From Curvibacter sp. (GTDB taxonomy: Bacteria; Pseudomonadota; Gammaproteobacteria; Burkholderiales; Burkholderiaceae_C), in assembly GCA_003987795.1 (NCBI GenBank), contig RXJO01000539.1, positions 1-44,281 of the forward strand: a DNA stretch of 44,281 bases, written 5' to 3'. The notes under the pieces are model-generated. The model saw nothing but the letters and a program-made list of their open reading frames with translations, was not told the origin of the DNA and did no database searches. Position numbers and translations under genes: made by a program. Positions 32,643-42,169 of this stretch are shown here, piece after piece; positions within the stretch are counted from its first letter, which is position 1; every line of letters starts with the position of its first letter.

Positions 32643-34406
32643 ATGTCCTCTCCCGCCTTGCCTGAACACGCCGCTCAGGGCCCCAGCCACGCTGACGCCT
32701 TGCCGGTGGGCACACGGCTGGCCGAGTTCGATATCGAGGGACTGCTTGGCGTCGGTGGTTTCGGGCTGGTCTACAAGGCGTTCGACCGTTCTCTGCAGCG
32801 GCCGGTGGCCATCAAGGAATACCTGCCTGGCGCCCTGGTCGGGCGCGGCCAAGGGCTGTCGGTGGCGCTGCGCTCACCTCATGAAGCCCCGGCTTTCCAG
32901 CGCGGCCTGCAGGGCTTCCTGAATGAGGCGCGGATGTTGGCCTCGTTCGACCACCCTTCGCTGGTCAAGGTGTTCCGTTTCTGGGAGACCCACGGCACGG
33001 CCTACATGGCCATGCCGCTCTATCAGGGCATGACCTTGCAGCAGGCACGGTCGCAGATGCGGGGGCCGCCGCCCGAGGCCTGGTTGCGCAAGGTGATCGG
33101 CGGCTTGCTGGGGGCCCTGCAGTGCCTGCATGACCACCAGACCCTGCATCGGGATGTGTCACCCGACAACATCTTCCTGCAGGACATCGGCCCGCCGGTG
33201 CTGCTTGATCTGGGCGCTGCGCGACGGGCCCTGGCCGGCACGGGGCATCAGCACACCGCCATCCTCAAGGTTCACTACGCACCGATCGAGCAATACGCTG
33301 ATTCTGAGGACATGCAGCCTGGCCCCTGGTCGGACCTGTATTCGCTGGCCGCCGTGGTGTATGACTGCCTGTGTGGTCAGGCGCCGACCCCGGCCACGTT
33401 TCGCATCATCAAAGACCGCATGCAGCCTTTCCATGAGGTGGCCCGCGTGCTGACCACCGAGTTCGGCCTGCGCTATTCGCAGCCCTTCCTCGATGGTCTG
33501 TCGCAGGCCCTGGAGATCCGGCCTGAGCTGCGGCCCGCCAGCACTCGGGCGCTGGCCGATTGCATGCAACTGAGCATGGATGACCAAAACCTCAGCCGTT
33601 TCGACTGGCGTGATGAGCTGGGTGATCTCTGGTTGCCCGCCGCCCAGGCGCAGGGGGTGATGGCGCGAACCGAACCTGACGCGGTCACCCAGCCCTGGCC
33701 GCAGCGCCCAGTTGATGCTGACGTGGCTGATGTCCCGGCCAATCCCCAGCAGGGACTCAGGGGCCCCGCACCGACGATCGATCTGTCGCTGGAGCCGGCG
33801 CCTCCAGTCCCTGCCCGCCAGGCGTCGACCGGCCCTGGCCGTTTGATCTGGGGCGCTGTCGCCGTGCTCCTGCTGATGTCGACCCTGGGGGCATGGCTCG
33901 GCTGGCGCTCTCATGAGCCGGCGCCTGTGGTCGCGGTGGTTCCGGCGGTGCCGAGCGCGCCGACCCAGCCGCCGCCAGAGGAGGAGATCCTGCCGTCGGC
34001 ATCTGGAGCGTCGATGGTTGCTGTGCCCAAAGCGTCTGTCGGAACACCTCCAACCGCGAGGGCGTCCAGCCCTCCCCCGGTGTCAGTTCCCCATCCGTCT
34101 GCCAGCCATCCGACACCGGGTGCTGCGCTGCCCCCGCCCTTGGCGGGAGCGCGTCTGCGGCGCCAGGAGCCTGTGCCCAAGTCGACGGATGCAGCCTCGG
34201 GCGCCGTGCCGGATGTCCGTGCAGCCGATACTGCTGTCGATAAAAATCACCAAAGCGGTGCATCCTTGTGCGCCGATGTCGGCATTCTGTTGCGCACCCT
34301 GTGCATGCACCGCGAATGTGCCAAGCCCAGGAATGCTGAGACCCAGGCTTGCGTGGACTACCGGCGTGGCATGCAGGAGCGCGCCAGACGCCCGGACAAC
34401 CTCTGA
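32643..34406 (+). CDS. Membrane-anchored serine/threonine protein kinase
   Basis: GVGGFGLVYKA, VAIKEYLP, HRDVSPDNIFL, LDLGAAR, YAPIEQY; TM segment and Pro-rich tail; start could be 32616. Confidence 0.88.
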   Translation: MSSPALPEHAAQGPSHADALPVGTRLAEFDIEGLLGVGGFGLVYKAFDRSLQRPVAIKEYLPGALVGRGQGLSVALRSPHEAPAFQRGLQGFLNEARMLASFDHPSLVKVFRFWETHGTAYMAMPLYQGMTLQQARSQMRGPPPEAWLRKVIGGLLGALQCLHDHQTLHRDVSPDNIFLQDIGPPVLLDLGAARRALAGTGHQHTAILKVHYAPIEQYADSEDMQPGPWSDLYSLAAVVYDCLCGQAPTPATFRIIKDRMQPFHEVARVLTTEFGLRYSQPFLDGLSQALEIRPELRPASTRALADCMQLSMDDQNLSRFDWRDELGDLWLPAAQAQGVMARTEPDAVTQPWPQRPVDADVADVPANPQQGLRGPAPTIDLSLEPAPPVPARQASTGPGRLIWGAVAVLLLMSTLGAWLGWRSHEPAPVVAVVPAVPSAPTQPPPEEEILPSASGASMVAVPKASVGTPPTARASSPPPVSVPHPSASHPTPGAALPPPLAGARLRRQEPVPKSTDAASGAVPDVRAADTAVDKNHQSGASLCADVGILLRTLCMHRECAKPRNAETQACVDYRRGMQERARRPDNL

Positions 34407-34579
34407 TTCCGTCGACCGGGCGTGATACCGGGCCTGAAGACGGGTGGATCTTGGATACATTTCCTAGCTGAAAGCCGTTCAGTTGGGTGTAACGGATTTC
34501 ATATGGCCACTATCTGACCTTCAGGATGGCCCGCCAATTGCTTGTCACTAAATTGAAACGGTCTGTTTCATTCTTGTGC

Positions 34580-34595
34580 TGACAACGGATTGTCA
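34580..34595. promoter_or_regulatory. Inverted repeat TGACAA-CGGA-TTGTCA upstream of the porin
   Basis: Perfect 6-bp arms; nearby GAAAC-GGTCT-GTTTC at 34555-34569. Confidence 0.35.
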
Positions 34596-34752
34596 ACAGA
34601 CCACGTCCTTGGGTGTTCGATCGTCAGGCTGTCCAGGCAGGCAGCCGAGCGGGGGAGCATGGAGCCGCTGCGATCGCTCAGGGATGCCCGGTAACCATCG
34701 GGTCTGTTGGATTTTCATGGCTTGCTGTTTTTTTAAACCTCTGGAGAAAAAC

Positions 34753-35781
34753 TTGAAAAAATCTCTTCTGTCGATGTTGGCGCTGGCGGCTGTGGCCGGT
34801 GGTGCTCAGGCGCAAAGCTCGGTTCAGGTCATGGGCCTGATGGACGGTTTTGCAGGTTCCATCCGCATGGCCGGCGACTCTGGCGCCACCAAGCAAGTGG
34901 GCAGCGGTGGCATGACCACCTCGTGGTTCGGCTTCAAGGGCACAGAGGATCTGGGCGGCGGTCTCAAGGCCAATTTCGCGCTGACTTCGTTCATGCGCAT
35001 CAACTCGGGCACCCCGGGCCGTTTCACGGGCGACAACTTCTTCTCGCGTGATGCCAACCTGGGCCTGTCGGGTAACTTCGGCGCTGTCACCATCGGTCGC
35101 GGTCTGGCTCCCAACTTCCTGCCCACCGTCATCTTCAACCCCTTCGGCGACTCCTTCACCTTCTCGCCCCTGGTGCTGCACGCCAACGTGGGCCTGTTCA
35201 ACGGCACCGGCTGGACGGCCACCACACCGTCGGACACCGGCTGGTCCAACGAAATCATCTACAGCACCCCCAAGTTCGGCGGCCTGTCGGGCAACGTGCA
35301 CTACCAGTTCAGCAACCTGGCTGACACGGGCGGCAATTCGGGCAAGAAGAACGTCGGCGCCAATGCCCTGTACTTCAATGGCCCTCTGGCACTGACCGCG
35401 TTCTACGAACGTGACCAGTTGACCAACCCCACGGTCACTACCTTCACCCCGCTCAACACCAAGACCGATTGGATGCTGGGTGGTTCGTACGACTTCTCGG
35501 TGGCCAAGGCCTTCCTGACCTATGGCCAGGCCAGCAACGATCTGACGCCCAAGGCCAAGACCACCTCCATCGGTGCCTCTGCCCCGGTGGGTGCCGGCAA
35601 GTTCCTGGCGGCCTATGCCCAGACCAAGGTCGACGGTGGTGCCTCGCGCAAGACCGCCAGCTTTGGCTATGACTACTTCCTGTCCAAGCGCACCGACATC
35701 TATGCGGTGTACATGAACGACAAGATCACCGCCAAGTCGACTGGCAACAGCTTCGGCGTCGGTATCCGTCATTCTTTCTGA
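34753..35781 (+). CDS. Gram-negative general porin, probable TTG start
   Basis: TTG at 34753 preceded by CTGGAG gives signal peptide MKKSLLSMLALAAVAGGAQAQ; SSVQVMGLMDGF, WFGFKGTEDLGGGLKANF, C-terminal GVGIRHSF. Confidence 0.92.
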   Translation: MKKSLLSMLALAAVAGGAQAQSSVQVMGLMDGFAGSIRMAGDSGATKQVGSGGMTTSWFGFKGTEDLGGGLKANFALTSFMRINSGTPGRFTGDNFFSRDANLGLSGNFGAVTIGRGLAPNFLPTVIFNPFGDSFTFSPLVLHANVGLFNGTGWTATTPSDTGWSNEIIYSTPKFGGLSGNVHYQFSNLADTGGNSGKKNVGANALYFNGPLALTAFYERDQLTNPTVTTFTPLNTKTDWMLGGSYDFSVAKAFLTYGQASNDLTPKAKTTSIGASAPVGAGKFLAAYAQTKVDGGASRKTASFGYDYFLSKRTDIYAVYMNDKITAKSTGNSFGVGIRHSF

Positions 35782-35814
35782 TGGTTTGAGCGAGCGAGTT
35801 TCTTCCAATTTCAA

Positions 35815-35839
35815 CGCAGCCCTCGGGCTGCGTTTTTTT
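35815..35839 (+). terminator. Intrinsic terminator of the porin gene
   Basis: CGCAGCC-CTCG-GGCTGCG followed by TTTTTTT. Confidence 0.9.
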
Positions 35840-37622
35840 ATGGGGCGCTCTGTGTTGGGGCGCTTGCCTCGCTCACCAGCCGGAACGTCCGACCCGGACC
35901 GGCCAAGGGCTCTAGCTGCCAACGACGCTCGTGAAAAGCCGCCAGCGCCGGCCGGTGGGCGATTGACACCAGGCCTCCCCCTTGGCTCTGGGTGAGTGAG
36001 CACAAGCGTTGATAGATCACTTGCTCGCTGCTCTCGTCCAGGGCGCTGGTGGCTTCATCGGCCATCACCCAGGCGGGTCGTTTCAGGAACACCCGGGCCA
36101 GTGCCAGTCTTTGCTGTTCGCCCCCCGAGAGCTTCTGCCCCCAGGCATCCTCATGGTCCAAGGCTGAGGCCAGATGAGGCAGCAGCGCCTGCTCCAGAGC
36201 CTCGCGCAGTTGGGCGTCGTCATACCGGCTGGCCGGGTCGGGGTAAGCCAGGGCCTCGCGCAACCGCCCATTGGGCAGATAAGGCTTCTGGGGGATGAAC
36301 ATCACATCGGCCGGTTGGGTGATCGAACCCTGGGCATAGGGCCACAAGCCGGCCAATGCCCGGAACAGCGACGACTTGCCGCTGCCCGAGGGGCCTTGGA
36401 TCAGCACCCGTTCGCCGGCTGTGATCCGGGCTGAGCTGGGGGCCAGCAGCGGGGCACCGTCGGGCAAGGACAGGCTCAGTCGGTCGATCTGCAGTCCGTC
36501 GCCGGTCCGGGTGCTCAGTCCGTCTGGTTCGACCTGCAGGGCATTGAGGTTCTCTTCGAAACTGGCCAGACGCTCGGTGGTGGCGCGCCAGCCCGCCAGC
36601 GAGTCGTAGTTGTCGACCAGCCAGCTCAGCGAGCCTTGAACCCGGTCGAAGGCCGAGGCGATCTGCATCAGTTCGCCCAGTTGGATGGCTCCGCTGAAGA
36701 AACGAGGGGCCGCCACGATGAAGGGGAATACGGTGGCTGCCTGACCGAAGAAGGTGGTGAACCAGATCAGGCGTTTCTGGGCCTGCATCAGGCTCAGGGT
36801 GTTGCGCATCACATGGGAGAAACGCAGGTCGAGCTGCTGGTTTTCGACCGCTGCGCCCCGGTCCAGCGCGACGGACTCGCTGTATTCGCGCACCCGGCCC
36901 ATGTGGCTGCGGAAGTCGGCCTCCAGTTTCTGTTGACCGAAGTTCAGGGCGATCAGGGGCCGGCCGATGTAGTGGGTGGCGACGCTGCCGGCCACGCAAT
37001 ACAGCACCGCCATCCAGACCATGAACCCGGGAATGGCGTAGTCCTGTCCCTGCAGCGAGAAACCGAAGCTGCCCGACAGTCCCCACAGAATGCCCACGAA
37101 GCTGAGCAGCGTGACCACTGCATTGAGCAGGCCCATGCTGAGCGAGATGGAGGCCGAGGTGAACAGGTTCACGTCTTCCTGGATGCGCTGATCGGGGTTG
37201 TCCGGCGAGGCCGATCCCTGGGCCTGGGCTCGCGCAAAGCGACCCAGCTCCAGGCGATAGAACAGGTGGTGGCTGAGCCAGCGCTGCAGGTAGTGCCGGG
37301 TCATCCAGCGCCGCCACTGCAGCTCCAGCCATTGGGTGAGGTAGAACTTGTAGACGGCGATCACGATGTAGACCGCTGCCAGCAGGGCGAAACGCCCCAA
37401 CTGCTGCCAGAACACGTCGGCCTGCTTGTTCTGGAGGGCATCGTAGAACACCCGGTTCCAGTCGTTGATCAGCACCAGCATGTACACCGCGGCCAGATTC
37501 AACCCCACGATGACGGCCAGCAGCCCTCGCGCCTTCCAGCGCTCCTCGGAGCGAAAATACGGCAGGGACAGGGCCCAGACGCGCGCGCAGACGGTGGTGA
37601 AGGATTTCAGTTTCTCGAGCAT
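35838..37622 (-). CDS. ABC transporter permease/ATP-binding fusion (SbmA/BacA-YddA-like)
   Basis: SbmA-like TM region (RVFYDALQNKQADVFWQQLGRF) fused to NBD GPSGSGKSSLFRALAGLWPY, LSGGEQQRLALARVFL. Confidence 0.9.
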   Translation of the reverse strand: MLEKLKSFTTVCARVWALSLPYFRSEERWKARGLLAVIVGLNLAAVYMLVLINDWNRVFYDALQNKQADVFWQQLGRFALLAAVYIVIAVYKFYLTQWLELQWRRWMTRHYLQRWLSHHLFYRLELGRFARAQAQGSASPDNPDQRIQEDVNLFTSASISLSMGLLNAVVTLLSFVGILWGLSGSFGFSLQGQDYAIPGFMVWMAVLYCVAGSVATHYIGRPLIALNFGQQKLEADFRSHMGRVREYSESVALDRGAAVENQQLDLRFSHVMRNTLSLMQAQKRLIWFTTFFGQAATVFPFIVAAPRFFSGAIQLGELMQIASAFDRVQGSLSWLVDNYDSLAGWRATTERLASFEENLNALQVEPDGLSTRTGDGLQIDRLSLSLPDGAPLLAPSSARITAGERVLIQGPSGSGKSSLFRALAGLWPYAQGSITQPADVMFIPQKPYLPNGRLREALAYPDPASRYDDAQLREALEQALLPHLASALDHEDAWGQKLSGGEQQRLALARVFLKRPAWVMADEATSALDESSEQVIYQRLCSLTQSQGGGLVSIAHRPALAAFHERRWQLEPLAGPGRTFRLVSEASAPTQSAP

Positions 37623-37660
37623 GGGGCGGCAACCGGGACGGAATCGGCGCTTGGGCGGGA

Positions 37661-38056
37661 TCAGGGCTTGGCGGGGCTGGCGTCGGCCTTGCTGGCGGCT
37701 TCGGCCTTGTCTTTCTGGGCGCGAACCTCACGCGCATAGGCGCGGATCTCCTCGAAGCTCACCTTGCCATCGTGGTTGGCATCGGCGGCGTCGAAGGCTT
37801 TCGAGAGCTTCGGAAACAAGGCCACCTCGCCACGAGACAGGTAGCCGTCTCCATTGAAGTCGAGCATCCGGAACTGGCGCGCGGCCAGGGCTTCGCCTTC
37901 GCTGGGTTGATCCTCCGAAGGCTGGGGCAGAGTGGCCGGGGCGTTCTCGGCATGGGCATGGAGGGATCCCAGCCCCAGCAGCAGGGTGAGGCTCAGCAGG
38001 GCTGAGAAGGTGTTGCGGGCGTGCGCGATGGTGCGCCGGGGGGCAAAAAAGCTCAT
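37661..38056 (-). CDS. Secreted EF-hand domain protein
   Basis: Signal peptide and two EF-hand loops DFNGDGYLSRGE and DANHDGKVSFEE. Confidence 0.85.
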   Translation of the reverse strand: MSFFAPRRTIAHARNTFSALLSLTLLLGLGSLHAHAENAPATLPQPSEDQPSEGEALAARQFRMLDFNGDGYLSRGEVALFPKLSKAFDAADANHDGKVSFEEIRAYAREVRAQKDKAEAASKADASPAKP

Positions 38057-38144
38057 GCGTATCCTTTCGTCGGAGTCAGATGGTGGCACAGGCACCAAAG
38101 TTCAACGCCCCGGTGCGCGTGCCCGATGGCGGCTTTTCGCACTG

Positions 38145-39086
38145 TTACGAGCTCTTTACCGAGGCTTGACGCCTGACATCAAGGCGCAGGGGGGGGGTGG
38201 AGACTCCGCTGTCCACATGGCCTGCGGGCACGTGACGCGCCGCGGAGTGGACATGACCGGTCTGGTCATCAAAAAAGAAGTCGGGCTCGAACTCGCGCAG
38301 AAAGCCGCCCTTTTCGAGGCCGCCCAGGAACATGGCCTCGTCCACCGCGATGTTCCAGTCCATCAGCGTGCGGATGGCGCGCTCGTGGGCGGGCGCGCTG
38401 CGGGCGGTGACCAGCGCGGTCCGGATGCGCATGTGGGCCGTGCCCGCCTGCTGCAGGTGGTGCAGTGCGACCAGCAAAGGCTTGAAAGGGCCGTCGGGCA
38501 AGGGGTGGCCGGCCTTGCTGCTTTCGTGCTGCTGGAACGCATCCAGCCCCTGGCTCTGGAAGACGCGCTCTGCCTCATCCGAGAACAGCACCGCGTCGCC
38601 GTCGAAGGCGATGCGCACTTCGGTCGGGTGGCTGTTGCTGGCCTGCACCGACTCGGTCAGCACCCGGGCGGCCGGAAACCCCAGCGCCAAGGCCTGCCGC
38701 ACATCGCTTTCGTTGGCCGACAGAAACAGATGGGCCCCCAGCGGCCGCAGGTAGCGGAACGGGTCGCGCCCCTGCGTGAACACACCGAGCTGCATCGGGA
38801 TGCCTCCGGCCTGGGCCGAGCGGAAGATCCGCATGCCGCTGACCGGGTCATTGCGCGACAGCATCACTACCTCGACCAGGGGGCGCCCCGGCTGATTGAA
38901 GGCCAGCAGCTTCTTCACCAGCGAAAACGCGACCCCCGGTCGCGCGGGCTGCTCCAGCCGCTCCAGTTGCAGCCGCATGTAGGCCTGGTCGTCGCCTTGC
39001 TCAAAAATCCGGTTTTCTTCCTCGAAGTCGAACAGTGCCCGCGACGAGATCGCCACCACCAACTGCCCTTCCAATGACACCGGCAT
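38145..39086 (-). CDS. 5'-nucleotidase (cytosolic NT5C1-like family)
   Basis: LVVAISSRALFDFEEENRIFEQGDDQAYMRLQLERL, VVMLSRNDPVSGMRIFRSAQ, RIAFDGDAVLFSDEAERV; alternative start at 39110. Confidence 0.83.
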   Translation of the reverse strand: MPVSLEGQLVVAISSRALFDFEEENRIFEQGDDQAYMRLQLERLEQPARPGVAFSLVKKLLAFNQPGRPLVEVVMLSRNDPVSGMRIFRSAQAGGIPMQLGVFTQGRDPFRYLRPLGAHLFLSANESDVRQALALGFPAARVLTESVQASNSHPTEVRIAFDGDAVLFSDEAERVFQSQGLDAFQQHESSKAGHPLPDGPFKPLLVALHHLQQAGTAHMRIRTALVTARSAPAHERAIRTLMDWNIAVDEAMFLGGLEKGGFLREFEPDFFFDDQTGHVHSAARHVPAGHVDSGVSTPPLRLDVRRQASVKSS

Positions 39087-39171
39087 GCACCACCTCCCAA
39101 ATTGATCCAACCATTCTGAACCAAAGCACCCGCCTTGGTGCTGGATCAGGCAGACCCTGAAACGAAGTGGT

Positions 39172-39526
39172 CAGCCCGCCGCCCGGCCGCCCGAAGGCGG
39201 GCTGCGGCCCCCTGGGGGCAGGGAGTGACACGAAGTGCACGACCGTGGGGGCGAACAGTCCAGCCCGCCGCCCGGCCGCCCGAAGGCGGGCAGCGGCCCC
39301 CTGGGGGCAGGGAGTGACACGAAGTGCACGACCGTGGGGGCGAACAGTCCAGCCCGCCGCCCGGCCGCCCGAAGGCGGGCTGCGGCCCCCCTGGGGGCAG
39401 GGAGTGACACGAAGTACACGACCGTGGGGGCGAACAGTCCAGCCCGGCGCCGGGCCGCCCCAAGGCGGGCTGCGGCCCCCCTGGGGGGCAGGGAGCGACA
39501 CGCAGTGCGCGACCGTGGGGGCCAAC
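39172..39526. repeat. Four tandem ~89-bp GC-rich units with internal hairpins
   Basis: Units start at 39172, 39261, 39350, 39440; core CAGCCCGCCGCCCGGCCGCCCGAAGGCGGGC(T/A)GCGGCCCCCTGGGGGCAGGGAGTGACACGAAGTGCACGACCGTGGGGGCGAACAGTC. Confidence 0.95.
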
Positions 39527-40752
39527 TATTTCACGAACTGGTTGAGCTGGATGATGGGCATCAAGACCGCCAGCACGATCAGCATCACCATCAGCCCCAT
39601 GCCCACGATCAGCAAGGGCTCGAGGATGGTGGCCAGTTGCATGGCACGGCGCTGCACCTCGGTGGACAGCTGCACCGCGGCGCGCTGCAGCATCACCGGC
39701 AATTGCCCGGTCTGCTCGCCCAATCGGGCAAACATGGCCACCAGGCCCGGAAAGCGCTTTTTCTGGGCCAGGGCCGAGCCCAGGGGGGCTCCCTCGCGCA
39801 CCAGCACCAGGGCGTCCAGTGCATCGGCGCGCATGGCCCGGTTGGACACGGTCTCGGCGGCGGCCTGCAGCGCGCGCAAGATCGGTACGCCGGCGGCGGC
39901 CAGCATGGCCAGCGTGCTGGCAAAGCGCGCCGCGTTGTAGCCTCGGCTGAGCTTGCCCACGAGGGGCAGACCCAGCCAGGCTGCGTCAAAGCGCAGGCGC
40001 CAGGCCTCGATGGTCAGCAGGTAGCGGGTCAGCCCGCCCAGCAGCACCAGCAACAGGCCGATCAGCCAGCCCCAATGGCGCACCAGCCCGCTCACGCCCA
40101 GCATGACCTGCGTCAGCAGGGGCAGGGCGCGCTTGGTGCCGGCAAACACATTGGCCACCTGGGGCACCACGTAGCCCACCAAGAACAGCACGATGACCAC
40201 GGCCACACAGGTCACGATGGCGGGATAGAGCGCCGCACCGATCAGCTTGCCCCGCAGCGCCTGGCGTTCTTCGAGGTCATCGGCCAGCCGTTCCAGCACC
40301 ATGCCCAGGTGGCCGCTTTGCTCGCCGGCTGCGATCACGGCGGTGAAGATGTCCGAGAACTCGCCCGGGTGCTGCGCCAGGGCGCGGGCGAACGAGGCAC
40401 CGGCGTTGACCTCGGCGCGCAGACTGGCCACCAGGTGGTGTTGCGCTTCGCTGTCGGCCTCGTCGGCCATCGCGGTCAGGGCCCGCTCCAGCGGCAAGCC
40501 CGAACTGACCAGGCCGGCCAGCTGACGGGTCCAGATCGCCAGGGTGGTGGCACTGAACACGCGCTTGCCGAACAGGCCACGGCGGTGCACACCGTCGGCA
40601 TCGGCCTGGCTGCCCTTGACGGGCTCGACCGACAGCGGCACCAGCGATTGGGCGCGCAGTTGGCTGCGGGCGGCACGGGCGGTGTCGGCATCGATCACCC
40701 CTTTGCGGGGCTGGCCTTGGGGGTCGACGGCTTCGAAGGAATAGGCGGGCAT
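39526..40752 (-). CDS. gspF: Type II secretion system inner membrane protein GspF
   Basis: MPAYSFEAVDPQGQPRKGVIDADTARAARSQLRAQSLVPLSVEPV; C-terminal VLMPIIQLNQFVK. Confidence 0.95.
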   Translation of the reverse strand: MPAYSFEAVDPQGQPRKGVIDADTARAARSQLRAQSLVPLSVEPVKGSQADADGVHRRGLFGKRVFSATTLAIWTRQLAGLVSSGLPLERALTAMADEADSEAQHHLVASLRAEVNAGASFARALAQHPGEFSDIFTAVIAAGEQSGHLGMVLERLADDLEERQALRGKLIGAALYPAIVTCVAVVIVLFLVGYVVPQVANVFAGTKRALPLLTQVMLGVSGLVRHWGWLIGLLLVLLGGLTRYLLTIEAWRLRFDAAWLGLPLVGKLSRGYNAARFASTLAMLAAAGVPILRALQAAAETVSNRAMRADALDALVLVREGAPLGSALAQKKRFPGLVAMFARLGEQTGQLPVMLQRAAVQLSTEVQRRAMQLATILEPLLIVGMGLMVMLIVLAVLMPIIQLNQFVK

Positions 40753-40772
40753 GGGCGGAGGTCCTGCTCAAC

Positions 40773-42161
40773 TCAATCCCGTGTCACCCGCAACACCTCT
40801 TCGCGTGAGGTGATGCCGGCGGCGATGAGGCGTTCACCGTCGTCGCGCATCAGCGTCATGCCCGAGGCCAGGGCGGTGGCCCGGATGTCGGCTTCGGCGG
40901 CCTGGCCGTGGATCTGGGCGCGGATGGCCTCGTCGGTCACCAGCAGCTCGAACACGCCGGTGCGGCCGGCATAGCCGGTGTGGCCGCAGTGCTCGCAGCC
41001 GGCGCCGTGGCAATGGCTGCAGTACTTGCGCACCAGCCGTTGGGCCAGCACGCCCAGCAGCGAGGACGACAGCAGGAAGGGCTCCACCCCCATGTCGGTC
41101 AGGCGGGTGATGGCGCTGGCGGCGTCGTTGGTGTGCAGGGTGGCCAGCACCAGGTGGCCGGTCAGCGAGGCCTGGATGGCGATCTGGGCGGTCTCGAAGT
41201 CACGGATCTCGCCGATCATGATCACGTCGGGGTCTTGCCGCAGGATGGCGCGCAAGGCCTTGGCGAAGGTCAGGTCGATCTTGGCGTTGACCTGGGTCTG
41301 GCCCACGCCCGCCAGTTCGTATTCGATGGGGTCTTCCACCGTCATGATGTTGCTCTGCGTGGCGTCCAGCCTTTGCAGACCGGCGTACAGCGTGGTGGTC
41401 TTGCCCGAGCCGGTGGGCCCGGTGACCAGGATGATGCCGTGCGGCTGGCCGATCAGCTTCTCGAAGCGGTCCAGCACCTCGCCCTGCATGCCCACCGATT
41501 CGAGGCTGAGCTTGCTCTCGCTCTTGTCGAGCAGGCGCAGCACGGCGCGTTCGCCGTGCGCGCTGGGCAGCGTGGACACGCGCACGTCGATGGCGCGGGT
41601 GCCCAGGCGCAGGCTGATGCGGCCGTCCTGCGGCAGGCGCTTTTCAGAGATGTCGAGGTCGGCCATGATCTTCAGACGCGAGATCAGGGCCGCGTGCAGC
41701 GCGCGGTTGGGCGTGACCACCTCGCGCAGGGTGCCGTCCACCCGGAAGCGCACGCTGGAGTGGCGTTCGTAGGGTTCGATGTGGATGTCGCTGGCACCAT
41801 CGCGCGCGGCCTGGGTCAGCAAGGCATTGAGCATGCGGATGATGGGGGCGTCGTCCGAGGTCTCCAGCAGGTCTTCCACCGCGGGCAGCTCTTGCATGAT
41901 GCGCGAGAGGTCGGCGTCGGATTCGACCTCGCTGACCACGCTGGCGGCACTCGATTCGCCCTGGGCATAGGCCGCCGAGATGCGCTGGGCCAGCGCCTGC
42001 GGATCCAGTCGCTGCCAGTCGTGCACCGCATGGCGCCGCATGACTTCCGTGCATGCCGCCTCGTCGGAGTTGGCGGAGCGCACCAGGGTACAGCGCTGGC
42101 CGTCGTCCTCCAGCAGCAACTGGAAGGTGCGCGCAAAGGCGTAGGGCAGGGGGTAGCGCAT
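40773..42161 (-). CDS. gspE: Type II secretion system ATPase GspE
   Basis: [70 protein letters not shown]. Confidence 0.96.
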   Translation of the reverse strand: MRYPLPYAFARTFQLLLEDDGQRCTLVRSANSDEAACTEVMRRHAVHDWQRLDPQALAQRISAAYAQGESSAASVVSEVESDADLSRIMQELPAVEDLLETSDDAPIIRMLNALLTQAARDGASDIHIEPYERHSSVRFRVDGTLREVVTPNRALHAALISRLKIMADLDISEKRLPQDGRISLRLGTRAIDVRVSTLPSAHGERAVLRLLDKSESKLSLESVGMQGEVLDRFEKLIGQPHGIILVTGPTGSGKTTTLYAGLQRLDATQSNIMTVEDPIEYELAGVGQTQVNAKIDLTFAKALRAILRQDPDVIMIGEIRDFETAQIAIQASLTGHLVLATLHTNDAASAITRLTDMGVEPFLLSSSLLGVLAQRLVRKYCSHCHGAGCEHCGHTGYAGRTGVFELLVTDEAIRAQIHGQAAEADIRATALASGMTLMRDDGERLIAAGITSREEVLRVTRD

Positions 42162-42169
42162 GGTGGGGC

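Noticed and set aside
39172-39526. CRISPR array
   Set aside because: Units are contiguous ~89-bp near-identical copies without unique spacers, and there are no cas genes.
39167-39940. ORFs running through the tandem repeat (e.g. 39167..39940 +, 39001..39525 -, 39235..40974 +)
   Set aside because: The repeat lacks in-frame stops because of its GC content, so repetitive translations appear in several frames; no RBS or domain support.
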